Below are positions 1 through 12,383 of a stretch of 64,000 nucleotides of DNA, piece after piece. The notes below the pieces were generated by a model. It ran no database searches and was not told where the DNA came from. It saw only the letters and a list, made by a program, of their open reading frames with translations. The stretch covers positions 124,001 through 188,000 of the forward strand of contig JAIWNF010000012.1 of NCBI GenBank assembly GCA_025093555.1, written 5' to 3'. Both the position numbers and the translations under genes were made by a program. Each line of letters starts with the position of its first letter. The first letter of the stretch is position 1. This DNA is from Circinella umbellata (taxonomy: Eukaryota; Mucoromycota; Mucoromycetes; Mucorales; Lichtheimiaceae).

Positions 1-736
1 ACTACATTGTTTATCATTGTATTATTAAAGACACTATTCTCGGTCATTCCTTTTATTAGTTCAGAAGCAAGTTGGACTTTAACTAATTTGACATTTAACA
101 TTGTAAGTATTATGTTTTCCCAATATTAAGGAGGTTTATAACATAATGTATACAAATGTATATGGCGTATCTATGAATAGAAACAAACCTAATACACCAA
201 AAAAAAAAAAAAACGTGGCATGAAATTACATATTTGTACAAATCCATATGGAAATAATTATACATAATATAAAAAAAAACTGACGACTTTTCTATTTATA
301 TTATTTTTAAAAGGGTCAATATATCATGTTTCATTGGGTACAAGGTATTCCATTTGAAAATCATCAAGGTGCCTATGATGGCTTAACTCTTTGGGAACAA
401 ATCGATGGTGGTGTACAGTTCACAGCAACTCGAAAATTCTTTACGGCTGTACCGATCGCCTTGTAAGTTTTTGCCACGTATTTTTTTTTGCTATACAGAT
501 AATTATTAACTCCCTTTTCCCCTCTACCCCTTCTCCCCCCACTTTTTATAACACACTTTTATACTAATATATTTTGAAATGACAGATTTTTGTTGAGTAC
601 ACATTATACGCATTATAACCTTGTTCTGTTGGTAATCAACTTTGCCCCTGTAATGTTGGTTATTATTGCTAAATTGCCTGTCATGCACAAAGTACGAGTT
701 TTCGGCATTAACAAGATTGATCATGTTGTTGACTAA
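1..736 (+). CDS. ORM1: ORMDL/Orm family sphingolipid-synthesis regulator, 3' part
   Basis: Partial gene cut by the left window edge. Visible exons are 1-102, 314-462 and 586-736, joined by GT-AG introns in matching phase; the stop is TAA at 734-736. The peptide holds ORMDL landmarks: [15 protein letters not shown], a [18 protein letters not shown] segment, two hydrophobic helices and the C-terminal [22 protein letters not shown] proteins are ER membrane proteins that bind and restrain serine palmitoyltransferase, the first step of sphingolipid synthesis. The N-terminal exon(s), where yeast Orm proteins carry regulatory serines, are outside the window. About 134 residues are visible; the family is usually 150-220. 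The family call is very firm; the number of paralogues is unknown. Confidence 0.93.
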
Positions 737-1339
737 ATGGAAAAAAGAGATGAATGGGTACCAAAAAAAAGAAAGGTGATTAGCAAAAGAGAGGGAGTGA
801 AAAGAAACCGAAAAGACTATGTTGATTTTAACTTTCATCCTCAAACACACTATTATTATACAACATTCTATCCACAGTTTATCATTCTACCTTCCCGTTC
901 TATCCCTTTACCTTTTACTTGATTACTATATACATTATTTTTCTCTCGCTTCCTCTCTTTTTATTCTCTATCTTTTTTTTTTTGTTCCATACAATTTCAA
1001 CAACAACTATCAACAAATCAACATGATACACATATCTCTTCAGCAACACAACTACATATTATTACAACACGCATTCCACAGATTTGATCTAAAGCAACAA
1101 CAATCACATAACACTCAAAAAAATATCAAACCTCTCATTTTTCGCTTTTTAAACAAAAATAAAAGCGCTGGTAAATCACATTCACACAATCACACATTAA
1201 CATTACAACCCTTTTGACGTGATCAAATCCCTTTTTTTTTTATCATCTTTCTTTTTTTAATAACCATCACACACAAACACATTTCAATCTACCAAACGAC
1301 TGACAACTCTCAATTCTTCTTTTCCTATTTTGTTCTGTC

Positions 1340-1383
<44 letters not shown>

Positions 1384-1705
1384 TTCCCTCCTCTCTCTTT
1401 TCTTATTTCTTTTTTACGTTCTTCACACTTCGTCTTCTTCGTCAAACGTTTTTTTTTTCTTTTATGTGTAAATAAATTTTGTAATATCCCCCACAATTTT
1501 TAAAATTGGGTTGTTTTGCTATGCAACAATAATAGGCTGAGTTGTCATGGCAACAGGAACGTTTTATTTTTATTTTCAGTTGTTTTCTTTTTTTGACAGT
1601 GAATAATGTTGTCACCGGAGAGGAAAAATTAACCGCACTTCTGTTTCAAAAATCTTTTTTTTTTTTTTTTTTTTGTTTTCAAACTATTAAAAAACACGCA
1701 AAAAG
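737..1705. other. Intergenic region, ORM1 3' flank and DPH5 promoter
   Basis: No convincing coding sequence. The DNA is pyrimidine-rich on the + strand, with a long CT dinucleotide run at 1344-1381 and several poly-T tracts leading up to the DPH5 start, typical of a promoter/5' leader in AT-rich fungi. Short open frames here are low-complexity and unlike proteins. Confidence 0.6.
1344..1381. repeat. (CT)n microsatellite
   Basis: About 19 uninterrupted CT units lie in the pyrimidine-rich leader region upstream of DPH5. It is a simple repeat seen directly. CT-rich stretches are common near fungal transcription starts, but no role can be shown here. Confidence 0.9.
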
Positions 1706-2855
1706 ATGTTGTACATTATTGGATTGGGATTATCCGATGAAACAGATATTACTGTCAAAGGATTGAAAGCTGTTAAGTCAAGTGAACGTATTTATCTTGA
1801 AGCTTATACTTCTATTTTAACTGTTGGAAAAGAAAAACTTGTAAAGTATTAATATTAATCGCTTTTTTTTCTAAAACCCATTTCATGGTAAAAAAAAAAA
1901 AAGGTCGAAGAATTCTTTAATAATAATTCATTTTTCGATATTATAGGAAGAATTTTATGGAAAAGAAATCATTATTGCCGATCGAGAAATGGTAGAATCA
2001 GAAAGTGATGCTATTCTTGCCGACGCAGATACTGTCGACGTCAGTTTTCTGGTTGTGGGTGATCCTTATGGGTAAATATAGCAAGAGTGAGAAAAATTGG
2101 GATAAGCAACTCACTCACCGCCAACTCCTCCTCCCCCCAATATTAATAAATATGACGTATGGCACTTATATATATATGTTATAGAGCAACAACACATACA
2201 GATCTTGTCATTCGTGCACGTGAATTAAATATTCCAGTTCAGGTGGTTCATAATGCATCGATTATGAATGCAGCCGGTGCTTGTGGTTTACAATTGTACA
2301 ATTTTGGTCAAACCATTTCTATCGTGTTCTTTACCGATACTTGGAGACCTGATAGTTTTTATGATCGGATCAAGGAAAATAAACAATTTGGTTTACACAC
2401 ATTGTGCCTCCTCGGTAAATATTTATCATCACTTTTCCATTTTATGAAACCAAAATCCAAAAACTTTTTATCACTTTTCTAATTATTATATATTAGATAT
2501 CAAGGTGAAAGAACAAAGTATTGAAAACTTGGCAAGAGGAAGAAAAATTTATGAACCTCCAAGATACATGACAATCAATCAAGCTGCTGAACAATTATTA
2601 GAAATTGAAGAGAACCGTCAAGAAGGATTATGTACCCCCGATACTTTAGCCATTGGTTGTGCACGGATAGGTACAGCAACACAACAAATTGTTGCTGGAT
2701 CATTACAAGAATTAGTAGATGTTGATTTTGGTGGACCATTACATTCACTTGTCCTTGCAGGATCAAAAATGCATCACATGGAAGCTGACTTTATTCGTGA
2801 ATATGCTGTTGATAAGTCAAAGTTTGATCATCTTGTTTCCAAAACTTCTGCATAA
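1706..2855 (+). CDS. DPH5: Diphthine methyl ester synthase (DPH5)
   Basis: Four exons, 1706-1840, 1947-2071, 2185-2414 and 2497-2855, give 282 residues, close to the usual 270-300. The enzyme uses S-adenosylmethionine to methylate the diphthamide precursor on a histidine of elongation factor 2 in the cytosol. The protein starts [20 protein letters not shown], the standard opening of this tetrapyrrole-methylase-fold family. It continues with [18 protein letters not shown] (the GDP loop), [19 protein letters not shown] and [20 protein letters not shown], all family hallmarks. The C-terminal half keeps [19 protein letters not shown] and the [13 protein letters not shown] segment. All introns have GT-AG ends and keep the frame. 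The ATG follows a poly-T/AC-rich leader; no other in-frame Met fits. The gene appears intact. Confidence 0.95.
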
Positions 2856-2876
2856 ATATATTATCCTAATCATCTG

Positions 2877-2929
2877 CCCCCACCTTCACCTCACCCCCAC
2901 CTTCACCTCACCCCCACCTTCAACCCCCC
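2877..2929. repeat. 17-bp tandem repeat, three copies
   Basis: Three near-perfect copies of CCCCCACCTTCACCTCA follow directly after the DPH5 stop codon, the last one diverging. The block is C/A-rich and stands out in AT-rich DNA. It may lie in the DPH5 3' UTR; no function is visible. Confidence 0.8.
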
Positions 2930-3089
2930 TAAAACATATAATATACAAACAAAACCCTCGCATAAATTTTTAATTTGTTTCAAAAATCCATCTTTAATTT
3001 CGTTTGCTTTTTTTCTTTTTCTTTTTGTTTTTCTTCTTTTTCTCCTACTTAATTTATTTTATATTAAAGACAAGAACAAGATAAAAAAA

Positions 3090-3449
3090 ATGGCATCTAA
3101 TTCCAAAGACGTTGAAAACAAAGTTAATAAAAACATTGATAAAGCATCTAATGTTGCTCAAGATGAAGTTTCCAGATTACGTGCTGAACTAGATGATTTA
3201 CGTGCAAGAGCGAAACCCAAAGTTGAAGAAGCTGAAACCTTTTTGACCACTCCAAGTGCTTTTGGCTTCTATAAAGGTAAAATACATATCTTTCGTTTGT
3301 TTTATTCTATTTTTTTCATGATGAATATGGTAGTATACTACAATTATATATATATACTAAATACGACGATTTTATTCATGTTAGGCTTTGTTGTTGGTGT
3401 CCTTGTTGTGTTAGGATATGCAAAGGCCAATGGTGGACTCCGTGTATAA
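3090..3449 (+). CDS. Small single-pass membrane protein, unknown function
   Basis: Two exons, 3090-3276 and 3385-3449, give an 83-residue protein. It has a charged, probably coiled-coil N-terminal two thirds (SRLRAELDDLRARAKPKVEE) and one C-terminal hydrophobic helix (GFVVGVLVVLGYAKANGG). The intron has GT-AG ends and splits a Gly codon; reading through it would insert low-complexity AT-rich residues. The layout resembles small organelle or ER membrane proteins with a C-terminal anchor, and a mitochondrial outer-membrane location is possible, but I do not recognise the family. ATG context AAAAAAATGGC is good. It lies between DPH5 and the SAPS gene on the same strand. Confidence 0.75.
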   Translation: MASNSKDVENKVNKNIDKASNVAQDEVSRLRAELDDLRARAKPKVEEAETFLTTPSAFGFYKGKIHIFRLFYSIFFMMNMVVYYNYIYILNTTILFMLGFVVGVLVVLGYAKANGGLRV

Positions 3450-3566
3450 AGAGGAAAAAGTGGACAATATTAAAATCCACTTATACATACATTAATTCTT
3501 TATATATGATACATATTATTATATAACATATACATAAGCCATTATATTATTCTTATTATGTATTGA

Positions 3567-3572
3567 AATAAA
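3567..3572 (+). terminator. Poly(A) signal AATAAA
   Basis: A canonical AATAAA lies about 118 nt after the stop of the small membrane protein gene, followed by T-rich DNA. It is a plausible 3'-end signal for that transcript. Such hexamers are also common by chance in this AT-rich sequence. Confidence 0.4.
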
Positions 3573-3863
3573 GGTTTTTATTATTATCGTATTATAATAA
3601 CATTATAATTAAAAACAAAAAGAAAACCACGTTTATATATCTTGATTGTACAACCTACTACTTGTTTCTTCTCTCCCCGCTTTGCTACACAAGGAAAGCT
3701 TATATGAGAGAGAGCTGAGAAATAGTTGTCAAGTGAGATCCAAATTCAAAAACCATATACAACTCTCTATACCAGGTTTTCTTTTTTCTTTTCACTCCTT
3801 TTTGTTCTCTCTCCTTCTAACCCCCCCATACTCCTTTCGTTTCCCTTTCTCCTCAAAATATTC

Positions 3864-4741
3864 ATGTTGAGACGTTTCGGTTTTGGACGGTCATCTTCAT
3901 TAGAAGTAACCCTTACTAAACCTAACGTCAAACTTGAAGATTTATTTGATGATTCAGATCAACTTTTGCAAGAAGTTCATTTACAAAACCCTCGTTTAAT
4001 CAGTTTGTATGCATTGTCTGATCTTTTGCTTTTTATTTTCTAATTAAGAAAATCACAGAAAACGTAAAGGGAAAAGAAAGAAAGTAAAAAAAAAAAAAAA
4101 ACTGCGATCTGACTTGTTCCAAAAAAAAAAACCAACCTTTATTTGTAGTTTACGTCAACCAGCTGTTCTTTCACAACTTGTGAATTATATAGTTAGTGAA
4201 CGTATCATTCCTTCGGTACCTCTTACCTCTCATACCAACAATAACAATAGCAACAATAACCATAGTAATGGAACGAAAAAAACGAATACGATTGGAAAAG
4301 CTGAGAATCATCAATATAAAACCAGCAAAGACGAAGGGAAAAACAAAAAGATCATCAATAATAATCATTCTGCTAATCAACATGTCTATGTAGCATGTGA
4401 AATATTAGCAGCAGGTATACCTGCCTTGATGGATGGATTGGTTTATGCACATCCTGAATTACTTACTGTCTTGTGGGCAATTTTGGATCAGCAATGTAAG
4501 CTGACACCGCGTCAGCTGGCTGGATTTTGTAAAGTGAATGGTATTTTACTTCAAAGAAGAACAGGTGACATGGTTCATTTTATTGAATCACATAAGGATA
4601 TTGTTACAAAATGGTTACATCATATTTTCGGATATCATGGAGGTGGAGTGCCTTATTTATCAGATCTGTTGATTGCATTAGTACAATCAGATAGTTTACC
4701 TGAAGGTTCTGGTATTGGGCAGGTAAATAGATAAGAGAATG

Positions 4742-4772
<31 letters not shown>

Positions 4773-4914
4773 CATTATGCAAGTTACATAGTATTGTTTA
4801 TTTATTTATTTTTTACTTTAAAGTGGCTAGCAGATCATGGGTTATTGACATTATTAGTGGATCGGCTTCAACCTCATTTGGAACCTTTGGTAAAAAAAAA
4901 TATTCAAAAGAATT

Positions 4915-4957
<43 letters not shown>

Positions 4958-6653
4958 GTTAGATGAATGGGGGGAAAGCAACAGTGTAATTAATAGATAA
5001 AACTATACTAGAATCATGAGATTGCCCAACAAATGTTATGTGATATTATATTTAGTAGTCATATATCAAGCCCTCTAATTTCTGAATTAACAAGGTCAGT
5101 TTTATAAAAAAAAACAAGTACATAGAAATGTATATCTACCTTATTTATTCTGAAATTAGTATTAACAAGCTCTAGAATTTACTAAATGTAGTTTAGTGAC
5201 AATGAAGCGATTAGCAGGATATATGTTGGATTTGACAGCTCCTCATGCATCGAATGTTTTAATATGCGGTACTGGAATTCTTCGTGGATTACGACAATAC
5301 AGTGAGAAAATGTAAGTTTTATTAGAAAAAGAACAGCGAGTTGTCGGAAGAATAGAGACGGCTATATGATACTTTATATTGATACAAACGACTTTGATAT
5401 ATAGCATTGGTATGTCGCTGGATGATCCAACAAAAATGTTTTATTATGCATTACAAATATTTACGGAACGATTTGGTGATTTGATGAATTTATTGGATAC
5501 ACCAAGATCTTGTGTAAGTTATTTTGTTTTAATGTTGTTTTTTATGCATATATAAGAAAGGTTTATGTTGGATAGTAAAAAAAAGTAATATTCATAAATG
5601 TCAGAAAGCAGAAAAAGACCAACGACTGGGGTTAGAACGATTGTCTATATTGGAATTATTGATGGAATTATTATATTGTGCGAGTGTGACAACAAGTGAA
5701 AAAGGAATTCAGTTGGGAATTGAGTATAGAAAAGCCGTCATTGAACATAAAGCACTTACCCGATGTGTGGTAAGATATAATAATAATGATAACACGAAAG
5801 GAGGGAACATATATACATGTAATAGAAAGATTATAATAATTTGTTTTATTTATAGGATTTGTTTTTTGCTTTCCCATATAATAATGTATTACACAATACC
5901 GTATATTCCCTGATACGTGATATTCTTATAAGGGAACCACCCCGACCCGTCATTTTGACCAATAATGAATTGATTATTGAGGTAAACATATATATATAAA
6001 TTAGACTTGAATAAACATATTTTTAACATAATAATCGATTTGGTATTAATTTATAATGTGTGAATAGATATTGGTTGAAGGTCGATTGATGGAGCGGATA
6101 TTAGATGCTTATGAAGCAGTGTAAGAATTATTTGATTTTAGGGTGGTACAGATTGTACCGAAATGAATTGAAGAAATTAATGAGTATGTTAATATATATA
6201 ATAGACGGCAACGAAAAGAAAGTTTTGGTTATATGGGTCATTTGGCATTATTATCCGGTGATATCCAACATGCTTTAGATGATATTTATCACCCAGATTT
6301 AAGAGATTATATGGTACAGCATGATCAATCCAATGATTTATTGGATCGATGGTTAATACATTACACATTGCTATGTGAAGAAATGAAAGAAAAGATGGTT
6401 TATAACAATGAATCTATATTTTGGTCCGTGGGTCGATATCAAGAGCAATTAGTAAGTTCATAACATCCTCCTGTTTTTTTTTCGGGGTATGATATAATTT
6501 ACATAGAGCAACCTACTTACATATATAATAATATATATTCTTGTAATTTAGGATGAAACAGCTACAAGAATTTATAATGAAGAGTCTGAAGTAACTGCAC
6601 GACAGCAACAAGAAGAAGAGGTGGTAGCAATAGAATCAGGATCAAACATTTGA
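3864..6653 (+). CDS. SAPS-family regulatory subunit of Sit4/PP6-type phosphatase
   Basis: Eleven exons: 3864-4006, 4149-4722, 4824-4889, 5012-5094, 5192-5311, 5405-5513, 5605-5769, 5856-5981, 6068-6120, 6205-6451, 6552-6653. All junctions are GT-AG with consistent phase, giving 595 residues. SAPS proteins bind the catalytic subunit of Sit4/PP6 phosphatase. Landmarks are the start MLRRFGFGRSSSLEVTLTKP, the early LEDLFDDSDQLLQEVHLQNP, a YVACEILAAGIPALMDGLV helical repeat, WLADHGLLTLLVDRLQPHLE, and DLFFAFPYNNVLHNTVYSLI near the end of the core. An Asn/His/Lys-rich insertion (roughly residues 75-125) interrupts the N-terminal part, and the acidic C-tail is short. Introns 2 and 3 contain long (AT)n runs. 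No frame break was found. Confidence 0.92.
4920..4955. repeat. (AT)n microsatellite inside an intron
   Basis: An uninterrupted AT dinucleotide run of about 35 nt lies in the third intron of the SAPS gene. A similar shorter run occupies 4742-4773 in the preceding intron. Both avoid the splice sites. Confidence 0.85.
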
Positions 6654-8640
6654 AGAAAAATATCCTAACCTTCAATTTTCTTTTTTCACCATTTTTTTTA
6701 ATTATTTGTTGTTATTTGTTCTAAGATTTACTGTAATTTTTTTAGTCTTCTCTTACACTTATCCTTCTTTTTTACCCTTTCATTCGCCTAGTTTAAATTT
6801 GCATTAATACGTACTCTCTCTTTTTTTGTTCTCCTCCATCAATTTTACATATTTATACACTTTTGTTTTTAATTCAATTTTTTTTAATTATTCTTATAGA
6901 AAAAAAAATGTTAATATTCGATTTATATGTATTGTAGTTTCTTTAAAAAAAATTTGATATATACAAACATGTGATAAGGATGATGTCTTGTCAAGTATTA
7001 CTTGGGTATGATATTCTTATCGTTTATTCATTCAGAATTTAAGTTATATAATTGATATTGTGATAACCGAATCATACATTCACTCTTTATTTTCTACAGT
7101 ATATCAGAATAACGAGTCCACTTGTGATATGAAACCTACTGTATTAAGCTTTTTTGCCGAACCAATTACATGCGTATAACCCATTTTATAAAATTGAAGT
7201 GATAATAGTTTTATTACGTATATATCTCAATGACTAATAATAGTACTGTGGGTAAGAAGTTTGGCACAAAAAATGAGAAAACGTCATTCGCAGTAAAAAT
7301 TAATACGTAATAATGGATATCAGCTAGTAGATGAATATATTTAAATAAATTCATAACATCAAATAAATATGACGTGCCACTTTGAAAGATTCAAATCATC
7401 AATTATTTTGAATGATTATAATTGTATATGAGTCACTTTTTCTAAAAAGGTGCTTCTAATATGGTTTCCGATTTCGATCATCTAATTAGCATAATCTTAG
7501 AAGCGGAATGATAAAAAATTAAGGTTTTGTTAGCTCGATTTCTCCCTGGAAATGGCAATCATCTATTTCCTTTTATAGTGTGAGCATCATATTATAAAAA
7601 AATTCAACCGGCATGATAATCAAATTATTATTCATCTGTGCACTTTGTTCGTTCAAACTTAATGACGAACGACTCATTATTGAACTAAATTACGAAAGAA
7701 GGCAAAACCATTTACCGATAGATCGTGATGTTTGCTATTCATTTATAAGATTATCAAGCATCACCATTTAGATCCATCATACATATTACAAGCAATCATA
7801 AAAAAGTTAATCACCATCGATATCAACTATATCAAGACCAGAAGAGATCTTCAGTATTATGTACACTATGATGGTGGTACATTATCAATATTTACCATCA
7901 AATAACTTTTCGCTGTAACTAACAAAAATATGTGAGCAGTTCTATTTTGACTCGTTTGATGATCACAATGGAGCGACAATGAAAGAAAAGTATATTTAAA
8001 TATTTTACATATAGATATATTCCCTATGAGCAGTATAGCTTGTTGAAAAAGAGAAAGTTAATATGTCTAATATCAGCAAAATCGTAGACACATACTTAAG
8101 TACAGAACATTTGATAGTACTGTTAGTAGTTTTTGGTGAAGCATGCTTCATTATACAATATATCACAGCCCAATGTCACATTTATAAGATATCAGAGAGC
8201 AAATTTTAATCTCTTTTATGGGTTTACCTATAGATACAAGGTAATATTTTTTTTAAATATTATCAACCATTCATTTTGTCACCTTGATAATCTAAAAACT
8301 TGTTATTATAAACTTGATTGACTATCAATGATTTTGACTATGTACAGCATTTAATGTGTAATCATCATTAATATAAATATCCACAGTTTCCATAAGCAGT
8401 CTCACTCGCTTTAATTTTTTTTTTTTGTTCTTCAAAATAGCTTCTTTAAGCTTATCTTTTATAGAGTTTTATTTTACTAAATTATACCACAAAGGTACAT
8501 GAGTTAATATATTGAATCTATCATAAATAAATAAATAAGGGAAAAAGTCAGTCTGAGGAACAATTGAAAAGTGGCGCCTCGTTTTTTTTTTTTTTGTTTA
8601 CTGTTTTCCGCGTTTTTTTAGTAACAATAGACACTGACAA
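6654..8640. other. Intergenic region, about 2 kb, no recognised gene
   Basis: AT-rich DNA between the SAPS and F-box genes. The first 300 nt are T-rich 3' flank. Stop codons are dense in all frames and the few short open frames (for example 8133-8321) have biased composition without recognisable motifs. Poly-T and a GTGGCGCC stretch just before 8641 may belong to the next gene's promoter. Confidence 0.6.
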
Positions 8641-10608
8641 ATGACAAACTTCAACAAGAACATATCGAATTTACCTTTTGACATTACTGAACATATTGCA
8701 GCTTATCTCAATACGAAGGACCTTATTGAATGTCTATGTGTTTCCCCAGTATGGAATTCGATTTTTCGTCCAGCGCGTTATAGATATGTCAACTTACGAT
8801 ATCAACTATACGATAACTTTCGACCAAGCTTTTCTATATTTCTAAAAACACTAGAACAATCAGTCAAAAAGTCAAAAAGAAGAAAAACAGTTGTGCCAGA
8901 CACTCCACGTATTCACGATTTAGGATCTTCCATACGGAATTTGACTATGGAAGATGGCTTAATGTCAGTCAAAACAATGGACAAACTCCCAACACTATGT
9001 CCAAACGTGAACAAGGTCTCCTTTGAATGGCAGCTTTACCCTAAATCAAAAATTAATATCAAACCAACGACGAAAGCATTTCGATCACCCCATGTTTTTT
9101 TCGAGCACTTTCATCCACCAAGTTTGACAACTCTGGATTTAACAGGTCACTTGGACGGCATTCCCATATTAGATGGTTATCCTAGTTTTTCAGAAACTGT
9201 CATTACCGCTTTGCACTATGTACCTCAACTGGAATACTTGTCATTCGGTTGTTTAATGATTTCTGTTACGATACCCCAAGTGGAAGAGATTCATTCTTGC
9301 TGTCCAAGATTGAAAGGATTGAAATTACATTGCCCTGAAGGTACACCACGAAATACCAATATGATCAACTCACCGATTGATATGACAACAATTACACCTG
9401 CTCTGACCATGGAAAAAATTCATTTTCCCAAGAAATTCTGGTCACACCCTCAAATATGTGAACTTCCTTGGTTCAAATACATTATTCTTAAATATCCCAA
9501 GCTAAAAGAATTAGATATTGTTTCTCATGTTTCCGTCTATATACCTGATGAAGGAGGAAGTTTCGATCCATCTTCAACAACAGCAAATTTAGTGCTAAAG
9601 AATCATTTTAAAAATTTGGAATCGATTAAAATCGGATTCTTTGGGGGGAAAAGTAGCATTGCATGGCCTCAACTATTAAAGGACATTCGTGATATCACAT
9701 TAGTTGAATCTGGTATGGATAATTCATCCGATTGGATTAAAAACAACACTCTATCAGAAATCACACGTCTCAGCATGCCAAAGCTACCAAACGATTTGAA
9801 CACTTTACGTCACTTTGAATATCTTCGACATCTTACACTAACCCGGGACAGTTCCGATACTCGGACCTTCGCGTATCCGGAATTACCAGTTGATATCGTA
9901 TTGGAAAGCTGTCAAGCTTTAGAAGCATTGGCAGCCAAGGATTATATAATTACCTGTAAGCAACCATCATTATCAAGGGATACTGAAGATAGGTCGCTAT
10001 CATCATTGAAGGAAATGATCATGGACATGGTGATATTCGAGGACAACAAGGTACTTACACATGTTGGAGAACGATGTCCGAATCTTGAACGATTACATTT
10101 AAACAAATGTGATTGGATAAATACAAACAAAACGCCTTTTATTCGTATACATATGCCACAAAACTGGCTGAAAACGGTCTATTTGAGGGAACCAGCCATT
10201 CGTACTACAAACACCAGAACTTGTTCCAATAACTTCCGCCCCAAATGCATCAGCACATATTTTTCACATAAAGTATCAAACAGTGCAAAAGTCACAATGT
10301 ATCCACTTTATACAACTGTACGAAAAAGAATGTCACCGTGTGCTGCTGTTGTGGAAGGGGGATATGCTACTTCAGGCTCAAATGCCGAAGCATTGATTGA
10401 CTGTGCATATAATGATGAAGGTCATAAAGATGATGTGCCTACTTGTTTTACTCTGGATGGATTTAGAGATGAATACTATAACTTTTACTTAACGGTATTA
10501 TGCTGTCGCGGCTTCGGAGGAATTTACTATAACGAAGCTAGGTTAGAGCTTGACAAAGAAGAATATTTAGATTATTTTGAGAGAAAAGTTATACTGCCTT
10601 TATTTTAA
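8641..10608 (+). CDS. F-box protein with leucine-rich C-terminal region
   Basis: A single uninterrupted 655-residue frame. Residues about 10-50 form an F-box: NLPFDITEHIAAYLNTKDL, then CLCVSPVWNSIF and the following R-rich turn. F-box proteins bind Skp1 and recruit substrates to SCF ubiquitin ligases. The rest contains loosely spaced leucine-rich units, such as LTTLDLTGHLDG, LKELDIVSHVSVY and CPNLERLHLNKCDW, as in the large intron-poor F-box/LRR families of Mucorales. The C-terminal 120 residues are non-repetitive and Cys-containing. The substrate cannot be inferred. The start is the first Met after an in-frame stop, directly before the F-box. Codon use looks normal for the window. Confidence 0.85.
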   Translation: MTNFNKNISNLPFDITEHIAAYLNTKDLIECLCVSPVWNSIFRPARYRYVNLRYQLYDNFRPSFSIFLKTLEQSVKKSKRRKTVVPDTPRIHDLGSSIRNLTMEDGLMSVKTMDKLPTLCPNVNKVSFEWQLYPKSKINIKPTTKAFRSPHVFFEHFHPPSLTTLDLTGHLDGIPILDGYPSFSETVITALHYVPQLEYLSFGCLMISVTIPQVEEIHSCCPRLKGLKLHCPEGTPRNTNMINSPIDMTTITPALTMEKIHFPKKFWSHPQICELPWFKYIILKYPKLKELDIVSHVSVYIPDEGGSFDPSSTTANLVLKNHFKNLESIKIGFFGGKSSIAWPQLLKDIRDITLVESGMDNSSDWIKNNTLSEITRLSMPKLPNDLNTLRHFEYLRHLTLTRDSSDTRTFAYPELPVDIVLESCQALEALAAKDYIITCKQPSLSRDTEDRSLSSLKEMIMDMVIFEDNKVLTHVGERCPNLERLHLNKCDWINTNKTPFIRIHMPQNWLKTVYLREPAIRTTNTRTCSNNFRPKCISTYFSHKVSNSAKVTMYPLYTTVRKRMSPCAAVVEGGYATSGSNAEALIDCAYNDEGHKDDVPTCFTLDGFRDEYYNFYLTVLCCRGFGGIYYNEARLELDKEEYLDYFERKVILPLF

Positions 10609-11100
10609 ATACAAGACGTCTCTTTTTTTTGTAACTAGTATACGGTGATGGACTATATAATAAAAAGATTATGTAACTTATCCAGAAATGTTTAAACGAG
10701 AGCATTTGGATAACTTTATTGTGGAAATAAAACAATAGTAATCTCTTATTGTAAAGAAAAGAATATAAAGTATTTTTCTATGCTCATATGATAGTATTCT
10801 ACTATCAACATATTATCAAACCACCAAGATAACCTTGATTATAACTTCAACAATGTCAATTTCGAAAATAGAAGTTAACCAATTCTCATTGAAACAAAGT
10901 TTTCAATTCTTATCGAGAAGTATTACTAATTATTTGTTACATGCGGTATCTCTATAAAATAACAAACATTGTTTTATGAAACTTTTTCTATATATCATAT
11001 TGATGTTACAATTATATTTGTCTTTATGAGATGGTGTTAAAAATGGGAACTCTATCCTATGTATGACATTTTATAGGAGGCTTTTTTTTTCTGATTTTGT
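10609..11100. other. Convergent intergenic region between F-box gene and first SDR
   Basis: AT-rich 3' flanks of two convergent genes. The right-hand 130 nt (about 10970-11100) resemble the DNA just beyond the stop of the second SDR (about 14700-14820), including a shared GTTACAATTAT and a GGAACTCTATC/GGAATTCTATC block. The duplication therefore reached into the 3' flank. Confidence 0.5.
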
Positions 11101-12208
11101 TTACAAGCGATAATCCTTAAGCTTTTCTTCATCCCAGCTACAGAAAGCACCAGATAAAGAATGAGGAGGGTTTGATGCAAGGGCAGTCAATACATGACCA
11201 GCTTGTTCTGGAGTAACAAGTTTACCAGATTCGTACAAGTCAATGAACTTTTGGTGATCATCCTTCATGCATGCTTTACCTATTTATTTTCCACGGTTGT
11301 ATACAGTGTGAGTAAAACAAGAAAAAATATATATGTAAGTAGCTTTTATGATTTTTATTATTACCTTCAGCACGAAGTACGCTTTGCATATCAGTATCAA
11401 CAACTCCGGGTCGGACAGCAATACTGGTAATTTCAGGCTCTTCAACTGCTAAAGTTGATGTAAAATGGTTCAAGGCAGCCTTGGAACTAAAAGAAACAGT
11501 TAGCGTTCTTGATTCATAATATAAAAGAAAGATTCTCAATGACTTACGATCCATAAGCAGCCCATCCACGATATCCTCGGGCAGCAGCACCAGATGAAAC
11601 CATAATAATTGAACCCTTTGATTTACGCAAATGAGGCAATGCTTCTTGAACAAGTGAAACAATTGAGAAAAAATTGATATCGAATGCACTAAAAATAGGA
11701 CATATTTTTTATAAAAATTAATGCACTATTTGTCTCGCCCCCCTTATCCCTCTTTAATTATTTAACCAACTATTTACCGTTTAAACTCTTCAATATTCGC
11801 GTCAGCAACTGAAGCAAGAGGTTCGACAACACTAATAAATAAAGTTTTAGACTGAGTCCTTATATATATAAATATATCGAGATGTAATCTCGGATTAAAA
11901 CAAGTGAAGAGGCTTTTTTTTCCTACTTACCCAGCATTCGCAATCAAAGCATCAAGTTGACCCCATTTCTCAATGGCAGCAGAAACGGATTGCTTAATAA
12001 CTTGAGTGTCAGTAACATCACCAGCCACAGTAGTAATAGAATCAGCTTTTCCAAGTTTTGCTGCTTCAGATTCCAGTTCTTTGAGTAATTCAGCATTACG
12101 AGCGACAGCTACAAGACGAGCATTAAATTTGGTCAAAGCACATAAAGCAGCTGCTCTACCAATACCACGTGAAGCACCTGTGAGAAGAATAACGGGGGAT
12201 GCAGCCAT
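11101..12208 (-). CDS. Short-chain dehydrogenase/reductase, copy 1
   Basis: Five exons on the minus strand: 12208-11931, 11831-11778, 11688-11548, 11486-11365, 11279-11101; 257 residues, the classical SDR length. The Rossmann cofactor motif TGASRGIG sits at residues 10-17. NAG ends at residue 93, a structural Asn at 116, Ser143 follows the IIMVS strand, and the active-site Y156-GSS-K160 is intact. An early basic residue (R14) and the VAVARN segment suggest NADP(H) preference (inference). It resembles small cytosolic carbonyl/benzil-reductase-like SDRs of fungi; the substrate is unknown. The start MAASPVILLTG directly precedes the nucleotide-binding strand; an upstream in-frame Met would add a 12-residue tail. 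Its close paralogue starts at 15908. Confidence 0.9.
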
Positions 12209-12383
12209 ATTATTTGTTTGTTGTCTATGGATACAAATATGCAAGTTGGGAAAACAGAAAATAGAAAAGCCTAGTTTTCAAACTGCAGTAATAATCTTGA
12301 ATAAATGTCTTTTCTCTCTCCGAATATATAAAAAATTGATGTAACCATGATGAATTTTACATGTATAGGTCGTGTTTATTTTA

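Noticed and set aside
8133..8321. Open frame of 62 codons in the SAPS/F-box spacer
   Set aside because: No motif, biased composition and no splice partners.
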